Source of the DNA: MH13 sp040219355
GTDB lineage: Bacteria; Pseudomonadota; Alphaproteobacteria; Rhizobiales; MH13
Direction of reading: 5' to 3'
DNA: 64,000 nucleotides
NCBI GenBank assembly: GCA_040219355.1
Contig: JAVJSN010000015.1
Span: 310,001-374,000 of the forward strand
Part shown: piece by piece, positions 44,461 through 53,684 of the stretch
Numbering within the stretch: position 1 is the stretch's first letter
How the letters are laid out: the number at the start of each line of letters is the position of its first letter
Program-made: the position numbers and the translations under genes
The notes under the pieces: generated by a model
What the model saw: the letters and a program-made list of their open reading frames with translations, nothing else
Databases searched by the model: none
Told to the model about the DNA's origin: nothing

Positions 44461-44928
44461 ATGAAGGCCCTTTTGGACACTATCGATTGGCAAATCCTGG
44501 CCGAATTGCAGGCTGATGGCCGCATGACCAACGTAGAATTGGCACGCCGCGTCGGCATCTCCGCGCCACCCTGCCTTCGCCGTGTGCGAGCGCTGGAAGA
44601 GGCCGGGCTAATCCGTGGTTACCGCGCATTGCTTGATGAGAAGGCTCTAGGATACGACATCGTAGCCTATGCCATGGTTGGCTTGGTCAATCAGTCAGAA
44701 AGCGACTTGGTGGCCTTTGAAGCGCGGGTGGCCGCTTGGTCCACCGTGCGTGAATGTTATGCGATTTCCGGTGAGGCCGACTTCATCTTGAAGTGTGCAG
44801 CCAAAGATTTTTCCAGTTTCCAATCCTTTGTGATCGATGAATTGACCAAGGCCGACAATATTGCCTCGGTGCGCACTGCGTTGACTTTGCGTCGGGTGAA
44901 AGATGCGGGTGTGGCGCCCGTCAGTTAA
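44461..44928 (+). CDS. Lrp/AsnC family transcriptional regulator
   Basis: 155 residues. N-terminal HTH ILAELQADGRMTNVELARRVGISAPPCLRRVRALEEAGLIRGYRALLDEKALGY, and a C-terminal RAM ligand-binding domain with VRECYAISGEADFILKCAAKDFSSFQSFVIDEL. Short-distance neighbour of trxB and the ELM1-like gene, a conserved order in Hyphomicrobiales. Probably octameric and amino-acid responsive; the target is not evident, though the divergent gene is an obvious candidate. Confidence 0.94.
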   Translation: MKALLDTIDWQILAELQADGRMTNVELARRVGISAPPCLRRVRALEEAGLIRGYRALLDEKALGYDIVAYAMVGLVNQSESDLVAFEARVAAWSTVRECYAISGEADFILKCAAKDFSSFQSFVIDELTKADNIASVRTALTLRRVKDAGVAPVS

Positions 44929-45376
44929 CAACCTGGCATTGCGCCGTTTTGGCACGTTCTATTGCCAGTTGGTCAAAACCACCTCAACCACGTTTGCCTA
45001 CGGCTCCTTAAATCCAATGTCATATGTTCTCGACACTGCGGCATGTGTTGTTCGCTAGCGAGAGTTGGAATGTCGATGATGAGCCGCTGAACGACCACGA
45101 TCTTCCACATGTCGCAAGCTCCTGCGACGCGGCGTGATCATTCTGCTGTGTGCCTCGTCACGGCTTTTAGCGGCGGTTCAAAATGGAGCTATTTTGTGCG
45201 CCCGGCTTGGATGACTGCCGCGCTGGCACAGTCATTGATCTCCTCCGTTAAGTAGAAGTAGCTAGCTCCTTATTATCATTCGTGAAACGGCTTCTTGAAA
45301 ACTGATTATTAGTCTTTCCAGCACATGTTACACGTGCTTGAGGTTGCATAAGTGTCTTGACGCTAAGGAAAGTTGT
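44929..45376. other. 448-base intergenic region upstream of the GGDEF-EAL gene
   Basis: No reading frame longer than about 15 codons has a ribosome site, and no repeat is seen. A small stem TGTCGCA/TGCGAC lies near 45113-45131. Promoters for the GGDEF-EAL gene are expected close to 45377 but none is distinctive. Confidence 0.5.
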
Positions 45377-46948
45377 ATGGGCTGGTTTCGTAATCGGGCG
45401 GTGACTGATGCCGTTATTCTTCTTGCTCTCTTTTTGGTGGGCTTTACCTATTTCAGTCATATCGAAGCCTTTGAGCTTCTGGTTGACTATGTGGAAGATC
45501 ACGAATCCTGGCAACTTGATGAAGCGATTGTCTCTCTCACTCTGATCGGTATTGCCGGCTTCATTTATGCTATTCGGCGCAATCAGGAGAAGCGGGCAGA
45601 ACTGAAAAAGCGCAAAGCTGCCGAGGCCGATGTCAGTTGGTTGGCGCAAAATGATGCGCTTACGGAACTGCCCAATCGCCGGTTTCTCAACGGATTTTTG
45701 GAGAAGTTTGATAACAACTCCAGTGCCAGCAAGCAGGCAAAGACATACGGCATCTTTTCCATCGATCTGGATGGCTTCAAGCAGGTCAATGACCTTCACG
45801 GACACGCGGGCGGTGATGCGCTCCTGAAAGCTGTTGCTCGCCGCCTTGCGAAAGCTGCGCCGGACGATCTGATCATGCGCGTGGGCGGCGATGAATTTCT
45901 GGTCATCGCCGAAGTATCAGACGCCACGGCTATACAAGCTTTGGCACACCGCATGTCAAAGGCGGTTTGCAAACCGATGAGTCTTGAGGGCATCCATGCC
46001 GAGGTCGGCGTGTCGATTGGCTTTGTGGTTTGCCCTGATCAAACGGCAAGCATGGATGAAGCGGTGCGCTGCGCTGATATTGCGATGTACACGGCCAAGA
46101 GCATCGGTGGCAATGCGGTTACATCCTTCACCGAAGACATGCTCGAAGAAGCCGCAGAACGCGCGCGGCTTGAGGGTGCCTTAAAGATGGCCGTTCGCGC
46201 TGGCGACATTGTGCCCCATTACCAGCCATTAATGGATTTGGAGACCGATACCATCTACGGCTTCGAAGTGCTGGCTCGCTGGACCACATCGTCCGGGGAG
46301 ATTATTCCTCCTACGGTTTTCATTCCGGTTGCCGAACGAACCGGATTGATCACTGATTTGTCTGAACAATTGCTGCGCCAAGCGTGTCAGGATGCAGCGC
46401 AGTGGCCATCCAACATCTCGCTAGCCTTCAATCTTTCGCCAACGCAGCTTTCCGACAAACTGCTCGGTCTGCGCATCATCACCATTTTGAAGGAATACGG
46501 TTTGTTGCCCAGCCGGTTGGAGATTGAGATCACCGAAAGCGCGATGATCCAGGATGGCGACTCGGTGTTGCAAATACTTTCCGATTTGCAGGCGGCGGGC
46601 ATTCGCACCGCGCTTGACGACTTTGGAACGGGTTATTCCAGCTTGTCCCAAATTGCCAAGTTCAATTTTGACCGCATAAAGATCGATCGCAGCTTTGTGA
46701 CTGAAATTGAAGCCAGCGACAAACAGTTAAGCATCGTCAAAGCGATCATCGCGCTCGGCGAAGGCCTTAATGTTTTTACCACTGCGGAAGGCGTGGAAAC
46801 GCAGAAGCAATTGGCAGTGTTGAAGGCGCTTGGGTGCAATTGCGGGCAGGGTTTTCTACTTGGTCGACCGATGCCAGCTAACGAGGCGAGCAGTCTGCTT
46901 GGCGGCGATGTTGATGCTAAGCGCGCGCTGAACCAGAGCGCCGCTTAA
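45377..46948 (+). CDS. membrane-anchored GGDEF-EAL cyclic-di-GMP enzyme
   Basis: 523 residues from the ATG at 45377, with AAGGA upstream. Two N-terminal membrane helices (about residues 8-25 and 50-66) bracket a short acidic periplasmic loop. The GGDEF domain has an intact RVGGDEFLV site; the RxxD inhibitory site is absent (APDD instead). The EAL domain has EVLARW in place of EAL, plus NLSPTQL, EITESAM, DDFGTGYSS, KIDRSFV and AEGVETQKQ, so the metal and base residues for phosphodiesterase activity look present. It may make, degrade or do both with c-di-GMP. No PAS or other sensor domain. Confidence 0.92.
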   Translation: MGWFRNRAVTDAVILLALFLVGFTYFSHIEAFELLVDYVEDHESWQLDEAIVSLTLIGIAGFIYAIRRNQEKRAELKKRKAAEADVSWLAQNDALTELPNRRFLNGFLEKFDNNSSASKQAKTYGIFSIDLDGFKQVNDLHGHAGGDALLKAVARRLAKAAPDDLIMRVGGDEFLVIAEVSDATAIQALAHRMSKAVCKPMSLEGIHAEVGVSIGFVVCPDQTASMDEAVRCADIAMYTAKSIGGNAVTSFTEDMLEEAAERARLEGALKMAVRAGDIVPHYQPLMDLETDTIYGFEVLARWTTSSGEIIPPTVFIPVAERTGLITDLSEQLLRQACQDAAQWPSNISLAFNLSPTQLSDKLLGLRIITILKEYGLLPSRLEIEITESAMIQDGDSVLQILSDLQAAGIRTALDDFGTGYSSLSQIAKFNFDRIKIDRSFVTEIEASDKQLSIVKAIIALGEGLNVFTTAEGVETQKQLAVLKALGCNCGQGFLLGRPMPANEASSLLGGDVDAKRALNQSAA

Positions 46949-47068
46949 CAGGCTGAACAAATCCAGGGCCAGTCGGAAAAATTTTGGTCTAGGCAATAGA
47001 CGTAGTTCGTCATTCCGATTATCGGCGACGAAGCTTGTCATGCTTTTGGTGGCGTCGTTTTTGCGTTA

Positions 47069-47542
47069 TCAGCCGTAGGTAATCTTCAAAATCTCGAAGG
47101 CGCGTTTGCCGCCAGGCGCTGCCACTTCCACGCTGTCGCCGACCTTTTTGTTGATCAGCGCGCGGGCGATGGGCGATGACAGCGAAATTTTGTGCTGTTT
47201 GATGTCCGCTTCCACGTCACCGACGATGATGTAGGTTTTTTCCTCATCGGTTTCCTCGTCCACGATCACCACTTTGGCGGAAAACTTCACGGTGTCGCCC
47301 GACATCTTTTTTGGGTCGATCACGTCAGCACGAGCAATGTTGCTCTCAAGCTCGTTGATACGCCCTTCATTAAGGCTCTGCTGTTCTTTGGCGGCATGGT
47401 ACTCCGCATTCTCGGACAGATCGCCGTGGGCGCGCGCTTCAGAGATCGCCGCGATGATTTTGGGGCGTTCTTCGGCTTGGCGTTGTTGAAGCTCTTTTTT
47501 CAAAGCTTCGTAGCCTGCGATGGTCATCGGAACCTTTTCCAT
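47069..47542 (-). CDS. greA: transcription elongation factor GreA
   Basis: 157 residues from the ATG at 47542, the standard start (MEKVPMTIAGYEALKKELQ). The N-terminal coiled-coil carries the catalytic acidic tip (ISEARAHGDLSENAEYHAAKE); the C-terminal FKBP-like domain ends ISLSSPIARALINKKVGDSVEVAAPGGKRAFEILKI. GreA stimulates transcript cleavage by backtracked RNA polymerase. It follows carB on the same strand, the usual order in relatives, with a gap of about 104 bases. Confidence 0.96.
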   Translation of the reverse strand: MEKVPMTIAGYEALKKELQQRQAEERPKIIAAISEARAHGDLSENAEYHAAKEQQSLNEGRINELESNIARADVIDPKKMSGDTVKFSAKVVIVDEETDEEKTYIIVGDVEADIKQHKISLSSPIARALINKKVGDSVEVAAPGGKRAFEILKITYG

Positions 47543-47646
47543 GGTCCGTCCTTTGCATATCTCATTCCAGCCGCGAGTCATGCTCGGGCAGAGTGTGCTG
47601 GGTTTAAGCAGTTGGTTGGGGAAGCCTGCTTAGGCCAAACGGCAGC

Positions 47647-50600
47647 TTAGTTCGCCAGATTGGCCATGTAATCTTGTAAGGGTTTGACCGCAATGTCACC
47701 TGATAAAACGGCATCAATGGCTTGGGCGGCTGCGTTAGCTCCAGCCACGGTGGTGTAATAGGGCACTTTTTGTACCAAAGCAGACTGTCGAAGTGACCGG
47801 GAGTCTTCCAGTGCCTTCTTGCCTTCAGTGGTGTTGAACACAAGCTGCACATTGCCGTTTTTGATGGCATCAACGATGTGGGGACGGCCTTCCAAGACCT
47901 TGTTCACGCGCTGCGTTTCAATGCCTTGATCAGCCAGATAACGCTGCGTGCCGGAGGTTGCCAGAATATCGAAACCGAGTTCCACCAACAATCGTATCGC
48001 ATCAAGTGCTTTCGGCTTGTCGCTGTCTCGCAGAGATACAAAAACATTGCCAAGCAGCGGCACTTTAGAACCTGCGCCAAGCTGGCTTTTGGCAAAGGCA
48101 TAGCCAAAGCTGGTGTCGATGCCCATGACCTCGCCTGTGGAGCGCATTTCTGGTCCCAGAACGGTGTCCACACCTGGGAACCTGGCAAACGGAAAGACCG
48201 CTTCTTTCACTGCAATATGCGGCAGGTTGCGCGATTGTGGCGCGCGCCCATAGGCGGTTAGCGTGGGTTCCAGCGCTTCGCCGGCCATGACGCGGGAGGC
48301 GATTTTCGCGATTGGCGCTCCGACAGTCTTGGCGACAAAGGGCACTGTGCGCGAGGCACGCGGGTTCACTTCCAGCACATAAATGTCGCCGTTCTTGATC
48401 GCGTATTGCACGTTCATCAAGCCGCCGACGTTCAACGCCAAGGCAAGCTTTTTGGTTTGGGCTTCCAGCTCATCCAAGACGGCATCAGACAATGTGTGTG
48501 CGGGCAAAGCACAAGCGCTGTCACCAGAATGGATGCCGGCCTCTTCAATATGCTCCATGATGCCGCAGACCGTAACCGTCTTGCCGTCACACAAAGCGTC
48601 GACATCCACCTCGACCGCGTCTGCCAGATAGCCGTCGATCAGCACTGGACTGTCGCCAGAAACCACGACTGCTTCGCGCATATAGCGATCGAGGCTGGCG
48701 TCATCGCGCACGATCTCCATGGCGCGGCCACCCAAGACGTAGGACGGGCGCACCACGACGGGGTAGCCGATCTTCGCCGTGATCTGCTTGGCTTCTTCGT
48801 TGGATCGGGCGATACCGTTGGGCGGCTGTTTGAGGCCGAGCTCGTTGAGCAGTTTCTGAAAGCGGTCCCTATCTTCGGCCAGGTCAATCGCGTCCGGCGA
48901 GGTGCCAAGGATCGGAATGCCAGCCTGTTGTAATGCATCAGCGAGCTTGAGCGGCGTTTGGCCGCCAAACTGCACGATTACCCCATGCAGCGTGCCTTTG
49001 GTTTGCTCAAGGGTGAGGATTTCCAGGACATCTTCAGCCGTTAGCGGCTCAAAATAGAGCCGGTCGGACGTGTCGTAATCGGTTGAGACCGTCTCTGGAT
49101 TGCAGTTGATCATGATGGCCTCAAAGCCAGCATCTTTGAGCGCGAAAGCCGCATGGCAACAGCAATAGTCGAATTCGATGCCCTGGCCGATGCGGTTCGG
49201 ACCGCCGCCCAGGATGACCACCTTTTTGCGGTCCGATGGCTGCGCCTCGTTGGCGGGCGCATCGCCAAACGGGTTCTCATAAGTCGAGTACATATAGGCA
49301 GTGGGCGACGCAAACTCCGCAGCGCACGTATCGATCCGTTTAAAGACCGGGTGCACATCAAGCGCGAGCCGGTGCGCTTTAACGTCGGCTTCGGTTTGTC
49401 CGGTTAGCGCGCCAAGCCGGGCATCGGAAAAACCGTTGGCCTTCAGTTCGCGCATCCATTCGGCATTGTCCGGCAGCCCGTGGACCCTTATCCGCGCTTC
49501 CAGATCAATGATCTGGCGCAGCTGGCCGATAAACCATGGGTCGATCTTGCATGCGGCATGCACCTGTTCATCGGTGGCGCCGGCGCGCATGACCTGCGCG
49601 ACCTTCAACAGCCTGTCCGGTGTCGGCGTGGAGATGGCCGCCCGTATGACGTTCTTGTCGTCGTCCCCACCAAGGCCTTCGATCTCGATATCGTCGAGGC
49701 CGGTTAGCCCGGTTTCAAGGCCGCGCAGCGCTTTTTGTAAGCTTTCGGTGAAAGTGCGTCCGATGGCCATGACTTCGCCGACCGACTTCATGCTGGTGGT
49801 CAACACCGGATCGGCATCAGGAAACTTTTCAAAGGTGAAGCGCGGGATTTTGGTGACCACATAATCGATGGTCGGCTCGAACGCCGCCGGGGTCGCGCCG
49901 CCTGTAATGTCATTGTCGAGTTCATCGAGCGTGTAGCCGACGGCGAGGCGCGCCGCGACCTTGGCGATGGGAAAGCCCGTGGCCTTGGATGCCAGCGCCG
50001 ACGACCGGGAGACGCGCGGGTTCATCTCGATGACGACCATGCGGCCATCGTCTGGGTTCACCGCGAATTGGACGTTGGAGCCTCCGGTTTCAACACCAAT
50101 TTCGCGCAGCACCGCCAATGAGGCATCGCGCATGATTTGATATTCTTTGTCGGTCAGCGTCAGGGCAGGGGCAACGGTGATGGAATCACCCGTGTGCACG
50201 CCCATCGGATCGACGTTCTCGATAGAGCAGATGATGATGCAATTGTCGGCTTTGTCGCGCACAACCTCCATCTCATACTCTTTCCAACCGAGCACGGATT
50301 CTTCGATCAGCACTTCGTTGGTCGGCGAGGCATCGATGCCGCCTTCTACGATCTGCAAGAATTCTTCGCGGTTGTAAGCGATGCCGCCACCGGTGCCGCC
50401 CAGTGTAAAGGATGGGCGGATAACGGCTGGCAAACCGACCATATCCAAAAGGTTCAGCGCGTTGGCTAACCCCTCCGGCGACAGTTCGCGCACCGTGTTG
50501 CCGGCCCGGTCGATGATCGGATTGCCGTCGACATCAAGTTTGTCGCGGAGTGAACCTTTAAGCGTTTCACCTCGCGGGGTTGCTAGACCGATCTTCATCA

Positions 50601-51006
50601 TTGCTTCGCGGAAAAGCTCGCGATCTTCGGCCTTGTCGATGGCTTCGGCTGTCGCCCCGATCATCTCCACGCCGTACTCTTCAAGCACACCCATCTTGCG
50701 CAAAGAAAGCGCGCAGTTCAGCGCCGTTTGGCCGCCCATGGTTGGAAGAATGGCGTCGGGGCGCTCCTTGGCGATGATCTTGGCGACCACCTCCGGCGTG
50801 ATCGGCTCCACATAGGTCGCATGGGCCAGATCAGGATCAGTCATAATGGTCGCTGGATTGGAGTTGACCAAAATGATCCGGTAGCCTTCATCCTTTAGCG
50901 CTTTACAGGCTTGTGTGCCGGAATAGTCGAACTCGCAGGCCTGGCCGATGATAATCGGCCCAGCACCGATGATGAGGATGGACTGGATGTCGGTACGTTT
51001 TGGCAT
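47647..51006 (-). CDS. carB: carbamoyl-phosphate synthase large subunit
   Basis: 1119 residues from the ATG at 51006. Two homologous ATP-grasp halves: the first with IIIGAGPIIIGQACEFDYSGTQ, the second with VVILGGGPNRIGQGIEFDYCC and AMEIVRDDASLDRYMREAVVVSGDSPVLID. The C-terminal methylglyoxal-synthase-like allosteric domain contains DILATSGTQRYLADQGIETQRVNKVLEGRPHIVDAI. It makes carbamoyl phosphate for pyrimidine and arginine synthesis with CarA, encoded 4.5 kb upstream as a separate transcription unit. Confidence 0.97.
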   Translation of the reverse strand: MPKRTDIQSILIIGAGPIIIGQACEFDYSGTQACKALKDEGYRIILVNSNPATIMTDPDLAHATYVEPITPEVVAKIIAKERPDAILPTMGGQTALNCALSLRKMGVLEEYGVEMIGATAEAIDKAEDRELFREAMMKIGLATPRGETLKGSLRDKLDVDGNPIIDRAGNTVRELSPEGLANALNLLDMVGLPAVIRPSFTLGGTGGGIAYNREEFLQIVEGGIDASPTNEVLIEESVLGWKEYEMEVVRDKADNCIIICSIENVDPMGVHTGDSITVAPALTLTDKEYQIMRDASLAVLREIGVETGGSNVQFAVNPDDGRMVVIEMNPRVSRSSALASKATGFPIAKVAARLAVGYTLDELDNDITGGATPAAFEPTIDYVVTKIPRFTFEKFPDADPVLTTSMKSVGEVMAIGRTFTESLQKALRGLETGLTGLDDIEIEGLGGDDDKNVIRAAISTPTPDRLLKVAQVMRAGATDEQVHAACKIDPWFIGQLRQIIDLEARIRVHGLPDNAEWMRELKANGFSDARLGALTGQTEADVKAHRLALDVHPVFKRIDTCAAEFASPTAYMYSTYENPFGDAPANEAQPSDRKKVVILGGGPNRIGQGIEFDYCCCHAAFALKDAGFEAIMINCNPETVSTDYDTSDRLYFEPLTAEDVLEILTLEQTKGTLHGVIVQFGGQTPLKLADALQQAGIPILGTSPDAIDLAEDRDRFQKLLNELGLKQPPNGIARSNEEAKQITAKIGYPVVVRPSYVLGGRAMEIVRDDASLDRYMREAVVVSGDSPVLIDGYLADAVEVDVDALCDGKTVTVCGIMEHIEEAGIHSGDSACALPAHTLSDAVLDELEAQTKKLALALNVGGLMNVQYAIKNGDIYVLEVNPRASRTVPFVAKTVGAPIAKIASRVMAGEALEPTLTAYGRAPQSRNLPHIAVKEAVFPFARFPGVDTVLGPEMRSTGEVMGIDTSFGYAFAKSQLGAGSKVPLLGNVFVSLRDSDKPKALDAIRLLVELGFDILATSGTQRYLADQGIETQRVNKVLEGRPHIVDAIKNGNVQLVFNTTEGKKALEDSRSLRQSALVQKVPYYTTVAGANAAAQAIDAVLSGDIAVKPLQDYMANLAN

Positions 51007-51243
51007 GGTGGTTCGGTCAGCTCGCAGAGAGGGGAACGGGTGGGCAGGTGTAAGAGCGCGCACCGCGATCGCTGCGCACGTCGATTTGCGTGCGATGGCG
51101 AGCGCTGGCGCGCGTCAAAGGGGCTGAAATGGCTCTATAGAGGCCAAGTGTTGGGTTGGGAAGGGACGTGGAGATAGAAGCTGTGTGCGCCGGGACAACA
51201 CAGACCGAAATTGGTTGGCTTTAAGTCGATGATTGGATCGCCG

Positions 51244-51657
51244 TTAGTCGCTGTCATTCGTTGTAAGTGGCAGGGGAGGCGGCGATTGGCCGTCGTTTGA
51301 CACCCCTTGGTTTGGAACGCGTTCATTGAGCATGACTTGCGCGGCAGAAAGATGATGGGCTCCCATACGGTGGACTCCAGCGGAGACCGAAGCGTCGCCG
51401 AGAATGTTGCGGCCATCATAGTCACCGACGCCAACCTCCAAGGCATAGCATGCCAAGCGGATCGATTTGGGAATTGAAACGTGTTTGCCGCTGCGGCTGC
51501 CCGTCTCATAGTATTGAATCATGCGTTTCTTGAGGCCCAAGAGATCTGCAGCATCTTTCTGCTTCAAACCCAAACGCTTGCGCCATTCGCGAAAAGCTTC
51601 CGCTGGCATCGGGTTGGCATCCCCGTCGTCTGGTTTTTTTCCGTGTTTGTCAGGCAT
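51244..51657 (-). CDS. XRE-type helix-turn-helix regulator
   Basis: 137 residues from the ATG at 51657; the frame runs on upstream, but the longer form crosses the operator region and lacks family character. The HTH is FREWRKRLGLKQKDAADLLGLKKRMIQYYETGSRSGKHVSIPKSIRLACYALEVGV, a Cro/CI fold preceded by a charged start (MPDKHGKKPDD). The C-terminal 50 residues are low in order and end in Pro-rich sequence. Divergent from a small transcription unit; direct repeats between them are likely binding sites. Confidence 0.82.
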   Translation of the reverse strand: MPDKHGKKPDDGDANPMPAEAFREWRKRLGLKQKDAADLLGLKKRMIQYYETGSRSGKHVSIPKSIRLACYALEVGVGDYDGRNILGDASVSAGVHRMGAHHLSAAQVMLNERVPNQGVSNDGQSPPPLPLTTNDSD

Positions 51658-51694
51658 TCCAAATCCGTATGAGTCGCAATTTGTGCGCAAAAAC

Positions 51695-51739
51695 GTGCAA
51701 TAAGTGCATTTATCCTCTTGTGGGAGGTGCAAATAGTGC
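51695..51739. promoter_or_regulatory. direct-repeat operator between the XRE gene and the small unit
   Basis: GTGCAATAAGTGC at 51695-51707 and GTGCAAATAGTGC at 51727-51739: 13-base direct repeats 32 bases apart (three helical turns). The second lies inside the spacer of the plus-strand promoter, so a bound protein would block it. Confidence 0.55.
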
Positions 51740-51746
51740 GTATACA
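51718..51746 (+). promoter_or_regulatory. sigma70-type promoter of the small unit
   Basis: -35 TTGTGG (51718-51723), exactly 17 bases, -10 TATACA (51741-51746). It would start transcription near 51753 towards the hairpin, the 40-codon frame and the terminator. Confidence 0.6.
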
Positions 51747-51789
51747 CTTGTGTAAAGCGTACTCAGTGCGCCGGGTCAAGGTGTGGTTG

Positions 51790-51812
51790 GTGAACCAGGC
51801 TTCCTGGTTCAC
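51790..51812 (+). promoter_or_regulatory. perfect leader hairpin
   Basis: GTGAACCAGG and CCTGGTTCAC, perfect 10-base arms around CTT. It lies in the presumed 5' leader, 27 bases before the 40-codon frame. As DNA it could also be an operator; as RNA it would be a stable stem-loop. Confidence 0.65.
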
Positions 51813-51839
51813 ACGCCAACAAACAAGAAAGGATGCGCC

Positions 51840-51962
51840 ATGTTGACGGATATGATTGTCCATCGTTCGATGGTTGAACCGCGTCGTCCAGACCTGCATC
51901 GCCACGCGACGTTCTCCTGCTCTTGGCATGCTATTATGCGCTATGTCGGGATTGATTGGTAA
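51840..51962 (+). CDS. 40-residue small protein, unrecognised
   Basis: ATG at 51840 with AAGAAAGGA at a good spacing, stop at 51960-51962. The predicted peptide starts MLTDMIVHRSMVEPRRP and is rich in His and Arg (five His, five Arg) with one Cys and two Trp; it has no membrane segment. It fills most of a unit that has its own promoter, hairpin and terminator. It could be a real small protein, a leader peptide or incidental to a small RNA. Not DUF1127-like. Confidence 0.45.
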   Translation: MLTDMIVHRSMVEPRRPDLHRHATFSCSWHAIMRYVGIDW

Positions 51963-51998
51963 GCCGATCGCATTTTTGCATTGATGCTGTACCAAATG

Positions 51999-52036
51999 CG
52001 CCGCCCTTGAGATGAACCTCAGGGCGGCGTTTTTCG
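51999..52036 (+). terminator. rho-independent terminator of the small unit
   Basis: CGCCGCCCTTGAG and CTCAGGGCGGCG pair over 12 bases with one bulged T, a 6-base loop and a T-rich tail (GTTTTTCGTTT). It ends about 85 bases before the metallopeptidase ATG, so that gene needs its own promoter. Confidence 0.88.
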
Positions 52037-52121
52037 TTTCTCTGCCGCTATTGGCCTTGCTCTTGTCCAACGGGGTTGGCAGGTTGCAGCCAACAGTGGC
52101 GAGAAGGGAATAATCCGTACA

Positions 52122-53066
52122 ATGCGTTGGCGAAATATGAGACGCAGCACGAAGGTGCGCGATTTACGACGAGCCTCACGCTCACCTTCGGGTATGGGTG
52201 GGTCACGCATGCGCATCCCGTCGGGTCGACGTGTCCGCATTCCCTCCGGCGGTGGCTCACGTGCTGGTGGCGGCCTAGGAATTGGTGGGATCATCATCAT
52301 GGTGATCATTGCTTGGGCTCTTGGCATCAACCCGCTTACCTTACTCACCGGCGGTACCAGCGGCGGTGGCGGCCAGTTTTCACCCTCCCAACAGCAGACC
52401 AGTGAGCCGTTTAACCCAGGGCAGGGCGATGAGTTGGCGGATTTTGCCTCACGTGTGCTCGGCGATACTGAGGACGTGTGGGCGACCAAGTTCGATGAAC
52501 AGGGTATGCGGTATGATCCTCCGACCTTGACGCTCTTCTCGGGACAAGTTCAGTCTGCCTGTGGCTTTGCAAGCTCTGCCAGCGGTCCGTTTTACTGCCC
52601 ACCTGATCGCGGTGTGTTTTTGGATTTGTCTTTTTTCGCTGAGCTCTCGCGTCGTTTCGGCGCCCCCGGAGACTTTGCTCAAGCCTATGTGATTGCCCAT
52701 GAGGTCGGGCATCACATCCAGAACCAACTAGGTATCCTGGGTCGCTTCAACGAGGCGCGTCGGCGCATGTCGGAGCGTGATGCCAATGCTATGTCCGTGC
52801 GCGTTGAGCTGCAGGCGGACTGCCTTGCGGGCGTATGGGGTCATGACGCTGCCGCTCGTGGGTTGCTTGAGCGCGGTGATCTTGATGAGGCGCTTAACGC
52901 AGCCAGCCAAATCGGTGATGATACGATGCAGCGCCGTGCCCAAGGGTATGTGGTGCCTGAAAGCTTCTCACACGGCACAGCTGAGCAACGTGTGCGCTGG
53001 TTTGGCATTGGCTTCGACGGTGGTGATATGAACCAGTGCGATACGTTTGAAGCGCGCCAGCTATAG
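52122..53066 (+). CDS. neutral zinc metallopeptidase (YpfJ family), membrane-anchored
   Basis: 314 residues. Basic N-terminal segment (RWRNMRRSTKV, then Arg/Gly/Ser-rich stretch), one transmembrane helix (GLGIGGIIIMVIIAWALGI), a Gly/Gln/Pro linker, then the peptidase. The zinc motif HEVGHH is in YVIAHEVGHHIQNQL; the third ligand region is VRVELQADCLAGVWGHDA. YpfJ-type proteins of the family commonly carry this fold and the ending with FSHGTAEQRVRWFGIGFDGGD. Proteolysis of envelope proteins is likely but the substrate is unknown. Confidence 0.92.
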   Translation: MRWRNMRRSTKVRDLRRASRSPSGMGGSRMRIPSGRRVRIPSGGGSRAGGGLGIGGIIIMVIIAWALGINPLTLLTGGTSGGGGQFSPSQQQTSEPFNPGQGDELADFASRVLGDTEDVWATKFDEQGMRYDPPTLTLFSGQVQSACGFASSASGPFYCPPDRGVFLDLSFFAELSRRFGAPGDFAQAYVIAHEVGHHIQNQLGILGRFNEARRRMSERDANAMSVRVELQADCLAGVWGHDAAARGLLERGDLDEALNAASQIGDDTMQRRAQGYVVPESFSHGTAEQRVRWFGIGFDGGDMNQCDTFEARQL

Positions 53067-53081
53067 TAACAGTTGCCTGAG

Positions 53082-53567
53082 TTATGCTGCTAGCGCGTCA
53101 CTGGCGCGCGGCGTGTGCCAAACCCATACCCCTGCCAAACAACGCCCATCGCCGACATCATCGGCAATTGGTGCCAGAACCCGAGTGTAGCTGGAGGGAG
53201 GGGCATTTCGCACCATATTCATACAACGCCAGCGATGAAGTGTTTTTTCTTCGCAGAGCCGATTGTACAATCCAATCAAAGATTCCAGGTGCGCGGGATG
53301 AACAATTTCGTCGAGCAATTGTCCCGCCAAGACCGGGCCGCCCAAGCGAGCATGATCTTCTCCCGCCGCAAGAACGCGAAAAACAACTTTGTTTTTCCCG
53401 CGATGCCTCGCTTCATCGCGTCCAAGCATGGCAAAGCCTGGATCATCAATCGGAGCGCCTTGATCTTTAATGTCGCTAAGCGTCGGCAACACGCCGGATT
53501 CTCGGCATTTCTGCCAAGCTGCTGCAAACGCAGTTAGTGGGTCGGGGGGCGCAACAGGCTGGATCAT
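53082..53567 (-). CDS. PAS-like (PAS_5 type) domain protein
   Basis: 161 residues from the ATG at 53567 (an ATG at 53612 gives 176). The core FRVLAAGEDHARLGGPVLAGQLLDEIVHPAHLESLIGLYNRLCEEKTLHRWRCMNMVRNAPPSSYTRVLAPIADD resembles the PAS_5 sensor fold common in alphaproteobacteria. No HTH or kinase domain. The protein could sense a ligand for a partner. It is divergent from the AraC-type gene (about 120 bases between them), hinting at a linked role. Confidence 0.6.
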   Translation of the reverse strand: MIQPVAPPDPLTAFAAAWQKCRESGVLPTLSDIKDQGAPIDDPGFAMLGRDEARHRGKNKVVFRVLAAGEDHARLGGPVLAGQLLDEIVHPAHLESLIGLYNRLCEEKTLHRWRCMNMVRNAPPSSYTRVLAPIADDVGDGRCLAGVWVWHTPRASDALAA

Positions 53568-53684
53568 ATGCAAGCTGTCGTTGTTAACTTTTCGATAGCT
53601 ATCGCCTCGCATTCTCGATGACAAGGTGAGGAGGGTCGCACAAGCAGACAATGACCAAGGTTCGGGCTTGGGAATTGTCTCTTG

